The translations under genes and the position numbers were made by a program. Shown here piece after piece: positions 32,913 to 44,326 of a stretch of 64,000 nucleotides of DNA (its first letter is position 1; every line of letters starts with the position of its first letter). Location: assembly GCF_000471905.2 (NCBI RefSeq), contig NW_006500327.1, forward strand, positions 2,154,926 through 2,218,925, written 5' to 3'. The stretch comes from Amborella trichopoda (lineage: Eukaryota > Streptophyta > Magnoliopsida > Amborellales > Amborellaceae). Below the pieces are notes generated by a model, which was not told the origin of the DNA, did not search any database, and saw only the letters and a list, made by a program, of their open reading frames with translations.

Positions 32913-33769
32913 TAACTTGTGAGGTTTTTTTTGGTCACATGCCCTATTTTTTTAATTTTCTTTTTTTTTTGGATTTTTCTATATATCTCAAAATATAAAT
33001 CAAAATTTTCTAGATGAGTGCTTTATACACTTTTTCAAATTATTTTAACCTTTTTATGTTGTTTTATGGTGTGATTTGTTTTTATTATTTTTATTTTAAG
33101 TTCATATTTTTAACTTTTTAAGGGCGAATCCGCTGAGTAACTCAACTCAAGCCAAGGCCTTAGCCAAACATTGGTGTACTCTCTCTCTCTCTCTCTCTTG
33201 TTTTCATAGGGTTAACGCACCGCCTTGCATTATCAAATTTACCTTAATGGTCAACCCATGTGTAAGACAAAGCCATTACTCCCCTTCTCTAAACACTAAT
33301 ACAAAGAATAGTCTCTTGTTTTCATGTGACCTATGTTATCGTAACACATTTGGTAAACCCTTCCACTTTCTTTAACCCGTGACACATTCTCCCTCTTTTC
33401 ATGCAAATCTTTTAAAAAGTGAGAAGAATAATTTTTTCTATCACCTTCAAAAGCTGGTGCCCTAAATTCCCCTCGTCTTTTCTTTCTAAACCCGTAGAAT
33501 TTTAGAAGTTTCTTTCTTTATTGCTCTTATACTTGGATTTGTCTTTGGTGTAATGCTAATGGCGTGCCAAATGGTCCCCTTTTAAGGGTCTCGAAGAATG
33601 TGTTAAGAGCCTTTCTCTCGCCATAACGGGAATCCGTCAAAGATTAACAAATAATTAATTTAAGAATTAGGATTAGTTGAACGTGAAATAAATACACTTT
33701 TGAAACTCCCCAAAAAGGGGTGTCCTTTGGCTTTCCCTTTGTCCAATTTGTAACGATTCCAAGGTCCCC
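32913..33769. other. No gene seen
   Basis: T-rich, a CT run at 33181-33198; possibly distal sequence of the promoter-like segment that follows. Confidence 0.45.
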
Positions 33770-33960
33770 CTTGACTTTCTTGGCACGTGAGTGCTCCAAC
33801 AGCTAGCTCTACTTTGGGGAGATTAAACAAGGATTAAAGGATCTAATCCTTGTTTAAAGCTCCCACGTGAAATGGCCACAATATCTACTAATATATAGCA
33901 AACCATGATGCTCTACACACCATTGGTTGAGACTTGAAAGGATTTCGTGCATGTATACTT
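33770..33960 (+). promoter_or_regulatory. Promoter-like segment: two G-boxes around a hairpin, then TATA
   Basis: CACGTG at 33784-33789 and 33864-33869 flank a perfect 12 bp inverted repeat (AAACAAGGATTA 33825-33836, TAATCCTTGTTT 33844-33855). A TATA-like ATATATAG lies at 33891-33898. No gene follows; a hAT MITE begins at 33978. It may be an orphan promoter or part of an unseen element. Confidence 0.4.
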
Positions 33961-33977
33961 CACTTATAACTAGAGAG

Positions 33978-34436
33978 TAGTAGTGGCAATGGGCCGGGTG
34001 GCCTGTCCGGTCTTAAAAAAACTTGGATGGAAATAGGTCCTGTGGCCTGGCCCGGCCTTAAGAAACTAGCGCTCGCTTGGGCTAGAGCAAGAGAGGCTTG
34101 GCCCAATCCTTATTTCTTTAACATTTTTGTTTTGTTTTTCCTTCAATTTTATCGGCCCGGTCTAATGAAATTAAGGCCATACTTGGGCGGCCCCTCAGGC
34201 AACAGGGCCTAGGAGGGCCTGTTGCCAGCAGTACTAGAGGGAGAGAGGTATTTTTCATTGCTACATTGATGTCCTGACATCCATGCGGCGACCGCATAGA
34301 CCACTTGGACAGGTCGCCATAAACCTAGGGAAATACTAGAAACTTTTTTGTTTTCGACTGCAATGGAGGGATAGGGATGGGCTAGGACTAGGGCGGGCCT
34401 GGCCATAGCCCGAGGCCCAGCCCATTGCCAGCCCTA
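33978..34436. mobile_element. hAT-like MITE with 8 bp target duplication
   Basis: TIRs TAGTAGTGGCAATGGGC and, reversed, TAGGGCTGGCAATGGGC. The 8-mer CTAGAGAG is repeated exactly at 33970-33977 and 34437-34444. The interior is rich in GGCCTGGCCCGGGCC-type sequence. A second internal end (gttgccagcagta, then ctagaggg at 34234-34241) shows that the true insert was probably 33978-34233 and that its right flank was later duplicated with a second end. Confidence 0.75.
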
Positions 34437-34560
34437 CTAGAGAGAGAGGTGTTGCCTTGATGTTCTGGCATCCACGTAGTGAGCACATAGGCCACTTGGA
34501 CCTGACAACATGAGACGTTTTTTCGTTTTCAACTGCAATGGACGGGTATTGGGGATGAAC
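34234..34560 (+). repeat. Tandem duplication of about 200 bp beside the hAT MITE
   Basis: 34234-34400 and 34437-34560 share CTAGAGNGAGAGAGGT, TGATGTTCTGACATCCA, ATAGGCCACTTGGAC and TTTTCGACTGCAATGGA. Each copy follows a TTGCCAGC...CTA MITE end. Confidence 0.6.
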
Positions 34561-34980
34561 TTAGACTTTCACGAAAGTTTCCTCGTCTTTGATGGAATTA
34601 TGGCTATTCTATAAAACAGATAAAGCAACTCAAATCTTAAAAATACTCTTTATACATTCAAATTGCACGGATTTTCCATTGATTTTCTCTCCATTATGAG
34701 TTATTGGAGATGTACTATTCTCAACAAGGAATTTGGTTGGATGATGAGTGAACCAGCCGTCCACGTCCACGAGCATGCCACCTCCGAAGTGAATATTGTT
34801 GACTAAGCCCATAAAAAAAACGGGAAGTTGCCGGAACCTAGACTTCGATGATATTTCTTTTAACCTTTCAAAATTTGGAAATCTCTACGTTGGGAGGTCA
34901 AAATGTAGTACCCAAATTGAAGGAATCATACGCAAAATCTTAGCCTTAGCCACCAAGATTTAAGGAGTTTTAAGTTTATC

Positions 34981-35232
34981 TAAGGTTGGCAAATGGCGGG
35001 CCTGGAAAGCCAAGTCTAGGGCAACAAAATTTCGCCAACTTGGACTGGGCTACCTTGGCTTGACGGTAGGGCTTTGGCCGAATCTGGGCCAAGGGCCATG
35101 GCCAACTTGGACTCTGTTATATGTTAAAAAAATTCCATTACGCATGCCCTTCCTTGAACTGGGTCACGGCCAGGACTTTAGGGATCCAAGCTAGGTCGGG
35201 GCCAGCCCTGACCTGGCCCATTGCCGCCCTTA
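34981..35232. mobile_element. hAT-like MITE
   Basis: Starts TAAGGTTGGCAAATGG and ends CCATTGCCGCCCTTA. Flanking 8-mers agtttatc and agttcatt match at 6 positions. GGCC-rich interior as in the 33978 copy. Confidence 0.6.
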
Positions 35233-35511
35233 AGTTCATTTCCATTTTTCCATTGGAATCACCTTCTTGCATCCATGGGATAGCTAAAAAGCCGGAAGTT
35301 CTCAAACCTTGGTGTGGGGCAATGGATTAGATCAACCATATGAGTCAAGGGGTCAACAACCTAGGTTTGGGTCCAATTGATTACTGGACCCGTTTGGTCC
35401 AAATCCAATTTACTTGGATCAAATTGGGTTTGGAGCTTGGGTCAAGGAATAGTTGGACTTGGGGTAGGGTTAACTGGACCATATATATATGTGTGTGTGT
35501 GTGTGAAAAAA

Positions 35512-35932
35512 GTTGAGATTAGCTCACTATCTCATATGAACTCAACGGACCAGATCGAATCTGGGCCGATCTGACCATCACAGATGTCCGATAATGCTTG
35601 AATATATATATATATATATCCAAATTACTTGAAATTTTAAGTGTGTTTTTTTTTCATCAAAGAGCACCTAATAAAAATATAAAAAAAATTATTCGTAAAA
35701 AAAGGACCAAAATGCCCCTAAAACTTTTCAAGGGTATTTTAGATAATTTATTTCATGTAAAATATTGTTTTTGATATTTTTCGAAGAGTCACATATTTTT
35801 TATAAACACACGCTTAAATTTTCAAGTGATTTCGAATTGTAGAAAAAGAAAATACAATTCAAACATTCGTGATCGTCAGATCGGCCCAGATTCAATCTAA
35901 GCCATTGGGCTCATATGAGCTAGTGGGCTAAT
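35512..35932. mobile_element. Family D TIR element (copy D2) ending at an assembly gap
   Basis: ATTAGCTCACTATCTCATATG on the left (split by one mismatch in the family) pairs with CATATGAGCTAGTGGGCTAAT on the right. The central hairpin GACCAAAATGCCCC / AAGGGTATTTTAG is present. A TA microsatellite sits in its left arm. The right terminus is the last base before the N run. Confidence 0.55.
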
Positions 35933-36620
35933 NNNNNNNNNNNNNNNNNNNNNNNNNNNNNNNNNNNNNNNNNNNNNNNNNNNNNNNNNNNNNNNNNNNN
36001 NNNNNNNNNNNNNNNNNNNNNNNNNNNNNNNNNNNNNNNNNNNNNNNNNNNNNNNNNNNNNNNNNNNNNNNNNNNNNNNNNNNNNNNNNNNNNNNNNNNN
36101 NNNNNNNNNNNNNNNNNNNNNNNNNNNNNNNNNNNNNNNNNNNNNNNNNNNNNNNNNNNNNNNNNNNNNNNNNNNNNNNNNNNNNNNNNNNNNNNNNNNN
36201 NNNNNNNNNNNNNNNNNNNNNNNNNNNNNNNNNNNNNNNNNNNNNNNNNNNNNNNNNNNNNNNNNNNNNNNNNNNNNNNNNNNNNNNNNNNNNNNNNNNN
36301 NNNNNNNNNNNNNNNNNNNNNNNNNNNNNNNNNNNNNNNNNNNNNNNNNNNNNNNNNNNNNNNNNNNNNNNNNNNNNNNNNNNNNNNNNNNNNNNNNNNN
36401 NNNNNNNNNNNNNNNNNNNNNNNNNNNNNNNNNNNNNNNNNNNNNNNNNNNNNNNNNNNNNNNNNNNNNNNNNNNNNNNNNNNNNNNNNNNNNNNNNNNN
36501 NNNNNNNNNNNNNNNNNNNNNNNNNNNNNNNNNNNNNNNNNNNNNNNNNNNNNNNNNNNNNNNNNNNNNNNNNNNNNNNNNNNNNNNNNNNNNNNNNNNN
36601 NNNNNNNNNNNNNNNNNNNN
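35933..36620. other. Assembly gap
   Basis: 688 N between family D copy D2 and a CACTA-like end. Any ORF spanning it is meaningless. Confidence 1.
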
Positions 36621-36800
36621 CATGTCTGTGGTGGGTACCGTCACGGACATACTAGGTTCGTGGTGGTTCAAAAATTCACGTGGAACTGTAACGGACGGTG
36701 CCATTCGTTGCGGGTCCGTTTAATAAACCGCCACAGACATAGCAAGTTTGTGACAGAGGCGAAACACTATAGCATTTCGCCTATAGGCATTTTTTAGGTT
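36621..36800 (-). mobile_element. Possible CACTA-type transposon end next to the gap
   Basis: On the minus strand: AAAAAATGCCTATAGGCG, then CTATAGTGTTTCGCC, GTCACAAAC and repeated GTCCGTGACGG / CTGTGGCGG words. These are typical of CACTA subterminal regions. The CACTA tip itself is not visible. Confidence 0.35.
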
Positions 36801-36984
36801 TATATATATATATATATATATAAAGTTATGTTAGGGCACTTATACATATGAGTATTTTCTAAACAACTCATCATTTTTGGACACTTGATATTCTTACCCT
36901 ATTATGCGGTCGTTTTTTTAGGAGTATTTTAAGTAATTAATCAAAGTAAAATAGAAATTCAGAAAGAGAAACATTAAATATTTT

Positions 36985-37033
36985 TAGTGCCTGACACGAC
37001 TAGTTTGGACCACCCGGCCCATTGCCACCCCTA
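36985..37033. mobile_element. hAT-like MITE right end
   Basis: GGACCACCCGGCCCATTGCC then ACCCCTA, the standard right end of this family. Its left end may lie in the gap at 35933-36620. Confidence 0.35.
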
Positions 37034-38129
37034 GTCTGGGGTCAAGACGCCTAAGGCTGATGAATGAGTCCTTGTAGAGTTGTACCACTAAATCAACCCA
37101 CTCTCAGAGAGAGGTCTTGCTCAAAATTTGCAGTGAGGAAGATCGAGATCAATCTCGAATGTCTAGAACTTGGATGCACAGAGACCCGGCCCTTATGACT
37201 TACTCTGGAGATATCAGTTGCTTCCTAGTGATAAAAGGGGAGTTAGCTTTGAAAATAGAGTGGTTTGGAGCCATATGCTGCTCAACCTATTTAGGTCAAA
37301 GATATGGTGCTTGGATTGGGACATGACAAAGTTTGTGTAATTGACTCAAGCGCATAAGAGTTAATGTGACAGTGCCAAATGCCTGTGCAGACCTCCCCTG
37401 TGGCCTACAACATTCCTACTTTTACGCACACAAGGACAATGCAATCGCTAGACTAAGGGGTCTCCATACATATTACTCCATTCAGTGAAGTAGAGCAAAT
37501 AATTCCATGGAGTACAATTTGATGAAATCAAGGACATGACTTCCAGTTCGTTAAAACTATTATTTTAACGTTTGCTGTGAAAATAACTCAGGAGCTGTAA
37601 GTTGACCAAGGATGATTTTGAGAATATTTCTTTGGTAAATAGGGCTATGATTTGTTTCGATCGGTCGCTGTTTATAATTTGTATGGTTTGTCATTTATGT
37701 GCACCAATTTTACAAGTAAATTAAAAATTTTATGTCAATGCTAAAACAAAATGAAATACCTTTTGTATGGGATTTTTCAAAATTAACTTCCAGGATATTT
37801 TTCTTAGAAATGGGGCATCTCCAATAATTTCCAAAGATTCACGTACCAATCGGGGGAGAAATCTTCATGTCATCCCTGTTTTTACTTCATTCTTGGAATA
37901 AAAATCTTCCAAATATTAGGTGAAAAAGTTTTTCTTTGAAAATGAATCTTCTTCACCCCTATCATCTTCTTTCCCTGCGATCCCATCCCCACCTTGTCTC
38001 TCTCTCCCCGTTGAACCCTGAATCATCTATCTTTCCTTCAATTTTCCATAATATATATATATTTTTCTAACAGCCCCTCGGTAAATATCTAGTTATTTGG
38101 GTCAATGATGCACTCGAAATTTCATATCA
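37034..38129. other. No gene seen
   Basis: 37040-37450 is less AT-rich with a 69-codon ORF (37117-37326), no recognised domain. Confidence 0.45.
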
Positions 38130-38135
38130 AAACTC

Positions 38136-38767
38136 TTTTAGGTTTGGGGATAGCTAAATCGCTATGCCTATATTTTCTTCTAAAAATTAGGGTATTATGG
38201 AAAATAGAAAATTAACTTTTTTGATGGTCACCTCTTTGAGGGTTATGAGAATGGATATCCAATATAGAGATGGATTTCCAAGAGAGAGACATGGCCGTCG
38301 AAAGAGAAGCGGTATTCCCATGAGTTTTAGGTAGGTTAACTTTCACTTCTAGCGAGAAAAAATCTTTATATTGCTCTTGAGGTTGTCTTTTCGGTAGCGG
38401 CATTGTAGTGGAAAAGAGGTTGATCGACGGTATTGCTCGGTCGGGAGAGTAGGTTTGGAAGGGAAGATCGGCGATGGTCTTTTACCGATGTTTAGAGATA
38501 GATATTATATCTTGTAACCTAAACTGTAATCTTCATTGTGATAGTGGATTTCTAGTTGCCGAGGCTGTGGATGTAGTCCTACAGGATGAACCATGTAAAT
38601 CGTGTGTTGTTGTGGTATGCATTTTATGTTTGCTTTATTTCTCGCACTCGATTTATAGTTGTATTCATCTACTTCGCATTTGGCCAGTTGAGTACACAAT
38701 CTTGGGTGGGATCCCGGTATTTGGGATTCTCAGTTCCGCAAGCTAAGGGGCTCCTAAGAACCTTACA
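38136..38767 (+). repeat. 5' LTR of the short LTR element
   Basis: Matches the 3' LTR across most of its length. It lacks about 60 bp present at 39122-39180 of the other LTR and has about 17 extra bases near its start. Confidence 0.75.
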
Positions 38768-38853
38768 ATTGGTATCAGAGCATAATGTATGTATGGGGCT
38801 AAGGTTTGCATTAAGAAAAGATGAATAGTGGAGTTTAATGGATACGTGGTTTT

Positions 38854-39011
38854 AGGTAGAGAAATATGAAGGCAAAGTGTTTGTAAAAATTCTACAATGG
38901 AGGCAAGTAAGAAGAAATCAAGAAATATCCATAGTTTGAGGTAGCTAAATATGAAGGCAAAGTATTTGTGAAAGTTCACAATGGAGGCAAGTATGAAGAA
39001 ATCAAGAAATC
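38854..39011 (+). repeat. 85 bp tandem duplication inside the short LTR element
   Basis: Units start at 38854 and 38939 (AGGTAG...AAATATGAAGGCAAAG). They occupy over half of the internal region. Confidence 0.75.
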
Positions 39012-39067
39012 TATTCAATGAAGGTTGTAAAGGCAAATTATGGTGATTTTTCTATCGATGTGGAGAT

Positions 39068-39735
39068 TGTTGGGTTTGGTGATTATTTTCTTCTAAATAT
39101 TAGGGTATTATGGAAAATAGAAAATTGACTTTCTTAGGAACCAAGAAAGTGATATCTTTATAAGAGAGTGAAGGAGGACATAATACTTATCTTTTTAAGG
39201 GTCACCCCTTTTGAGGTCATGGGAATGAATCTCCAATTTAAAGATGGGTATTCAAGAGAGAGACATGGCTTCCGAAAGAGAGACGGTATTCCCATGAGTT
39301 TTGGGTTGATTAACTTCCACTTCTAGAGAGAGAAAATCTCTATATTGCTCTAGAGGTTATCTTCCGGTAGCAGCATTGCAGTGAGAAAGAGGTTGATCGA
39401 TGGTGTTGCTAGGTCGGGAGAGCGGGTTTAGAAGGGAAGATCGATGATGCTATTTTACCGATGTTTAGAGATATATATTATCTCCTATAACCCAAACTGT
39501 AATCTTTATTGTGATAGTGGATTTCTAGTTGTCGACGCCGTGGATGTAGCCCTACAGGGTGAACCACATAAATCGTGTGTTATTGTGGTGTGCTTTTTAT
39601 GTTTGCTTTATTTCTAATACTCAATTTATAGTTGTATTCATCTACTTTGTATTTGGCCAATTGAGTACATTGGGTGGGATCACGGTATTTGAGATTCCCA
39701 ATTCTGTAAGTTAAGGGGCTCCCAAGAACCCTACA
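39068..39735 (+). repeat. 3' LTR of the short LTR element
   Basis: Begins TGTTGGGTTTGGTG after the PPT-like run and ends CCTACA. Confidence 0.75.
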
Positions 39736-39743
39736 ATAAACTC

Positions 39744-40338
39744 GCCAAGATTTTTCTAGCCATAAAAATAACTTAGCATATGTTTTTCATGTTTGGAATG
39801 AGGGAAGTCAAGGTAGGGCACCGATCGAAATTTACCACATACACCAGCTACACATTATTATTTTTCACTAATGACAAAGACATGGAAGATCCGCATGGTT
39901 TTTCATGAATTTGTGAGGGGTCAGATATATACGATGTTAGATACTGTCTAGTGTTACATTTAAATATTGAGCGTTAAAGGGGGATCTAGTGTTATGAGTA
40001 CACAAGAATAGAGGCAATGGGATCTACAAAGAATATTTAAAAAAATGACTTTTTGTTCATAAGGTGTCCAGAATTTGAATTTAAATTGCATTCAGGCAAA
40101 AAAAAATGTCTAAAAACTATAGACCATATCACACAAAGGACAAAATAGAATATCTTTAACCATGCTCAAGTGCTCCTCTTATTTTGACATTTATAAACTT
40201 ATATATCTCAGTCATGCATGGGCAAAGGAGATTTAAGTATTTGAGACTTGAGTGGAATCCTCAAGACTGCTAAATGTCATTTGCATAGATCGAAATTTAT
40301 GATTATTCTAAGAAAAAATATAAAGGGAGAGAAGTCAT
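39744..40338. other. No gene seen
   Basis: Nothing recognised. Confidence 0.5.
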
Positions 40339-40530
40339 CATTATCATTATAAATTTTTTATAATTAATTAGGATCGGCTACACGAATCCTGGTTCATCAT
40401 TTTGTTCTATTAAGGGTCATACCCCATATCTTTTTCCACTACTTCCAACCATGTCATTTTCGGCGTACCTTTTGCTTTTTTGTGTCTAAAAAGGGTGAGG
40501 AACTTAAACTTTCTCTTAACCCGTCTTATG
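40339..40530 (-). pseudogene. RTE-type LINE 3' end
   Basis: On the minus strand a frame reads KAKGTPKMTWLEVVEKDMGY, matching the conserved GRPKKTWLEVVKKDM segment at the end of plant RTE ORF2. The trademark tail follows (GTGTAGCCGATCCTAATTAA) with ATGATA repeats. Stops present. Confidence 0.65.
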
Positions 40531-41689
40531 CCCAGGTAAAAGGGCTGGGTTGTGTCAGATAGACAGCAAAAGTAAAATTTCACGAAAACTTGACAGAATG
40601 GGAGAGAAGTAAATCAATAATAAGAACTTAAGGTTACTAACAATGAAAGGTGAGATCATTAAACAAATTTTATGTAATCAAGTGATAAGCTTCTTCTATC
40701 AGTTAAAACATAAAAAATTTGCTGGTAAATCAAAATATGAGTAACAATTGGTGCTTTAGATGCATGGGAGTGGTACACATGGGTATTTTAATTTGTCATG
40801 TTGATGAATCGACAATCATTCGAGTTGAATTACCAAAAAAACAACTCATTCAAGACGTTTGTGTATTCCTCTATGAGACAATCTAATTTCTGTGGGGTCT
40901 TGGTCTAAGATTCTTCTTGCAAATGACTATTTCACCATAATTTTTATAGGAAATTCTGGAAGACGAGCACATATTATTCTACAAAAATATTACATATCGT
41001 TAAACCCTAAGGTAAAACTCTTTAGAATTGTTATCAAAGAGTCCGATTTTAGGGGGTGCAACGAGTGTTTTTCAAGTTGGATCAACTATCAAACTAGTGA
41101 AGGGTCTGGTCTAGTAAAAACTGAATCGAATGCTTCTCAAACTAGTTAGATTGAATTTAGTGAAAACAAAAAAAAATAAAACAACATCTAAAAATATGAA
41201 ATGCATAAGAAAGATTGCCAAAATTTATTAAGTCGAAACAATCAAAATGGGCTGATTTCACCAGCCAAAATTGGTTTCAAACCTACTTTTTGTTTTGGAC
41301 TAGATTGTTCAAGTTACAGGTTGACAGTCCACCCAATTGGATCTGCCAGTCCAATATGGTCTTGATAACTATGCGTATGACCTCCTCAGCCTAACAACTA
41401 ACCCTAACCGCGAAATGAAATAAAGTAAAAATATCATATGCAAGAATAAATATTGTCAATTTTTTGGCATAATAATAATCTAAGCATTTAGGAACTCAAA
41501 ATTTTAAAAAATATTTCTGAAAATAATCAGCTAGTGATTTTCAAGTAGATCCAAACGTTAAGAATTGAAAACTACCCACCGTAGCAGCTATTTTGCATGA
41601 GGGAGTAAATGCACAATGTAGTCCTCACTTGTGCCACAACAGCCCTTATTTTACTTATTTAATATCCAATTGCTCCTTCGTTTTTGCAA
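40531..41689. other. No gene seen
   Basis: An 85-codon ORF (40892-41149) has no recognised motif. Confidence 0.45.
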
Positions 41690-41840
41690 CTTGTAAGTCA
41701 ATGGGGTTGAGGTCATGGTGGTAGCACCACCTAAGCCTCAGCTAGAGCCCATGTTTCCATCCCCACTGACACATTCTAAAATCACCAACTATTTCTAAAA
41801 TAAGTAGAGGCCCATTGATTCAACCGTTTTAACCGGGCAA
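41690..41840 (+). repeat. Dispersed repeat related to 46870-47030
   Basis: Both hold GTCATGGTGGTA, a CACCTCAG-type word, GTTTCCAT, ACTNNNACA and AAAATNAGTAGGGGC-like blocks in the same order. Confidence 0.4.
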
Positions 41841-42609
41841 CTCCCCGACGGGAAAAAAAAGTGTTGGCAAAAAAAAAAAAATCCAAAAAAAATTGTAACT
41901 CCCATCTGGTGCACTATTTGACACTATTGTATGGAAAATTTTAACATTTCTCATGTTCATTTGTGAATTGTGAGTAATATGAAATCTTGTGTATTTTCAT
42001 GAGCAAACTGTGTAAAGGTGATCTCTCTTAGTGGACAAAATTTTGAGATAATTATTTTCGAATTCCTAGACAGAAAGGTGCATCATCAAATGCATGGGAG
42101 ACGTTTTCTAGTGGTTGTGCTTAGTGGGCTGGAAAGTTCAAGTTGGAATAATAAGGGAAAAAAAGGTAGGTGTGTAGTTATGCAAATTATGATTTCATGT
42201 TCGTTTGTCAAAGTGTTTGAAAATATGTTCTTTGACCCCCTCTCTTATTAACAACTAGTACTTAAATTTTTTTTTTTTAAAAAAAAACCCCCATGAAAAG
42301 AAAAGAGTACTAGAAATCAAAAGGAGTTAGGAGAAATCCTTAATTGCCACTCAATGACTTGTCAAGTTTCTCATAAGAGTATCAAGGTGAAGTGGAGGCA
42401 CCACCTAGGTTTCCAAAAGTTGAATCAATTTGTGATGGGATTCATAATAAATTTAGTTGTCCTATGGTCTCATCTTTGGACTCATTTGAGTGGAATTCCA
42501 TGTTGGATCGTGTAAGAATTGGTTCCATGTATTACTTCGCAGTTGATTTTTAAGTGCAAACACTATTTGTATTATTATCAGTATCATTTTTCATATTATT
42601 AGTATTATC

Positions 42610-42641
<32 letters not shown>

Positions 42642-42756
42642 TATTTTGGAAATAACATCCTCAGTGAAGCTATGAATCCTCCATGTCTTGGAAGGATGTG
42701 GTCCACAGAGGTTGGAATGCTTTGTACATTTAAGTAGTATATTTAAAATATGGAAA
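41841..42756. other. No gene seen
   Basis: Holds an ATT-type microsatellite near 42577-42645. Confidence 0.5.
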
Positions 42757-43340
42757 ATTATATGAGGAGATATTTACTTTCAGTACAAAGAGGTCAAAAT
42801 CACTCTTATTTCTTAGACTCAAAGTTTTAAATTTTTTATCGAATTTCATGACACAACAACACAAGCCAGTGTTGTCAAATTTGTTTCATTTCGGCTAAAG
42901 AGGTCGAAGCCTTCTGATTTTAGGCTTAGACCGAAGTGCAGTAAAGCCTAGTGCTGCCATTTCAGTCATGTTCGGGCTGCTTCTACCCGTTTCAGTTAGA
43001 TTCGGGCTAACTCAGCCAAAGCTTTGACCTCTTCGGCCTAAGCAAAAAAATATCTATATAAAAGTATTTGATATATTTTTTTGAAATTTTTATTTTTGAA
43101 ATTTTTATTATTTTATATGTAAATATATAATTTATTTATATTAATTTTTTTTAAAAAAAGCCTTCCCCAAAATCGGCCGAAGCACTAAATTACTTCATTT
43201 TTTTTCCAGACCAAAGAAGACTCCGAAGCGAATCTGACAACATTTACCCAAACCATTCAATTTGACATCTAATAGTTAAGAGTGATTGTAACCTCCTTGT
43301 AGTAACGATAAATATTATCGTAGTATATTATCCCAATAAA
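42757..43340. mobile_element. Family B MITE (copy B11) interrupted by a nested element
   Basis: Left half 42757-42867, right half from about 43245 (CAATTTGACATCTAATAGTT onward). Removing 42868-43244 restores a normal family B layout, so the inner piece inserted later. Confidence 0.55.
42868..43244. mobile_element. hAT-like MITE nested in family B copy B11
   Basis: About 377 bp with TIRs AGTGTTGTCAAATTTG on the left and, reverse complemented, AAATGTTGTCAGATTCG on the right. The outside 8-mers acacaagc and acccaaac agree at 6 positions, compatible with a decayed 8 bp hAT duplication. The interior repeats TTCGGGCT and TTCGGCC motifs and has an AT-rich middle. Confidence 0.5.
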
Positions 43341-43582
43341 TATTGCAATTAGTAATATCACATATACATCTATAAACCACTATTGTTTTTGCATACCTGG
43401 TAATATTTGGGATGACGCGTTGACAACTTTTGATTTCATTTTTTTTCCAGTCTTATAATTTAACCAAACAGTAATTTGGTAAACTATCATTTGTTGACTC
43501 TAGTGGTTAAATGATGGGAGTTTCTACAAAGAGACTATTTTTTTACATTGAAGTTAATCCTTCCCACCATTCAGATCTCAAA

Positions 43583-43800
43583 TGAGACCATTTACTTTTT
43601 GATATAAGGATGTCAAAATTACTTATAACCAGACGTGAAATCTCATTGTTTGGGTGTATCACGAAATTCAAGAAAATATTTTTGGAATTTGGAGTTTGGT
43701 CAATGGAATAAATACAACCACCCAATTGTACATTTAAGGGTCAAAATTAGCTGTGACCACCTTGTATTAAAAATAAATGGTCTCATTGTATACTTTTCTA
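43583..43800. mobile_element. Family B MITE (copy B12)
   Basis: GAGACCATTTACTTTTTGAT left arm, ACCTTGTATTAAAAATAAAT right arm with TGGTCTCATTGTATAC at the edge. Confidence 0.6.
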
Positions 43801-43829
43801 AATTGTAATATGATATTTTGGCAGTGTAG

Positions 43830-44010
43830 CATATGATGTCGGTAGTGCCAATATGTTTTGGTGGTGGGAGTGATGTAGCAGTGGTGACAATGGCAAATGA
43901 GTTTTGGTGGCGAAGAGGTAGCGGTGGCTGTGGCGGTGGCAAAGGTGGTGGTTGTGGAGCATTGGTGATTGCAATGATGATAGTGGTGGTGGTGAGGAGG
44001 TGGTTATAGA
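43830..44010. repeat. GTG-rich simple repeat
   Basis: Purine/G-rich GGTGGTGG-type sequence. The minus-strand Pro-rich ORFs over it are artefacts of composition. Confidence 0.75.
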
Positions 44011-44326
44011 TCGACAACTAATTTGTATGTTTTGCATAATGACTTGGGGTAACTTTGTTTTAAAAAAAAATCAAATTTCGAACCCTAATAGCAATTGGCA
44101 ACCTATACAAATGTGGAAAAGCTAGTACACCTTGAGGTCAAATCACAGTTTATAAAATTCGAAATTGGCTTAACTTGTAATTTAGCCTATAATTAAACAG
44201 AACCTTAATCGGCAATGATTTGGAAAGATATCATATTTACTGCAATGGTCTTCTGATGCAATATGGGAGTTTTGACTTTATGAGTGCAATATCCAAACTA
44301 GTCACAAAAATGCGGGTTTTAAATAA

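Larger units (their letters stand above)
38136..39735 (+). mobile_element. Short non-autonomous LTR retrotransposon (TRIM/SMART-like)
   Basis: Two related direct repeats, 38136-38767 and 39068-39735, enclose only about 300 bp. Directly after the first is TGGTATCAGAGC (38770-38781), an initiator-Met PBS. Directly before the second is gatgtggagat, a PPT-like run. The second begins TGTTGGGTTTGG and ends CCTACA; the first starts with the decayed form TTTTAGGTTTGG. aactc occurs just outside both ends, a possible 5 bp target duplication offset by three bases on the right. No gag or pol is present, so movement would need enzymes from another element. Long LTRs with a tiny interior are unusual for TRIMs. 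Confidence 0.75.

Noticed and set aside
35928-36704. 258-codon ORF on the minus strand
   Set aside because: Nearly all of it is the run of N; not a real reading frame.
38474-38746. 90-codon Cys-rich ORF
   Set aside because: Lies wholly within an LTR of the short LTR element.
38770-38781. Possible tRNA gene end (TGGTATCAGAGC, also at 57731)
   Set aside because: No tRNA body follows; the position after an LTR marks it as a primer binding site.
43700-44037. Proline- and histidine-rich ORFs on the minus strand
   Set aside because: They translate a GTG-rich simple repeat overlapping a MITE arm.
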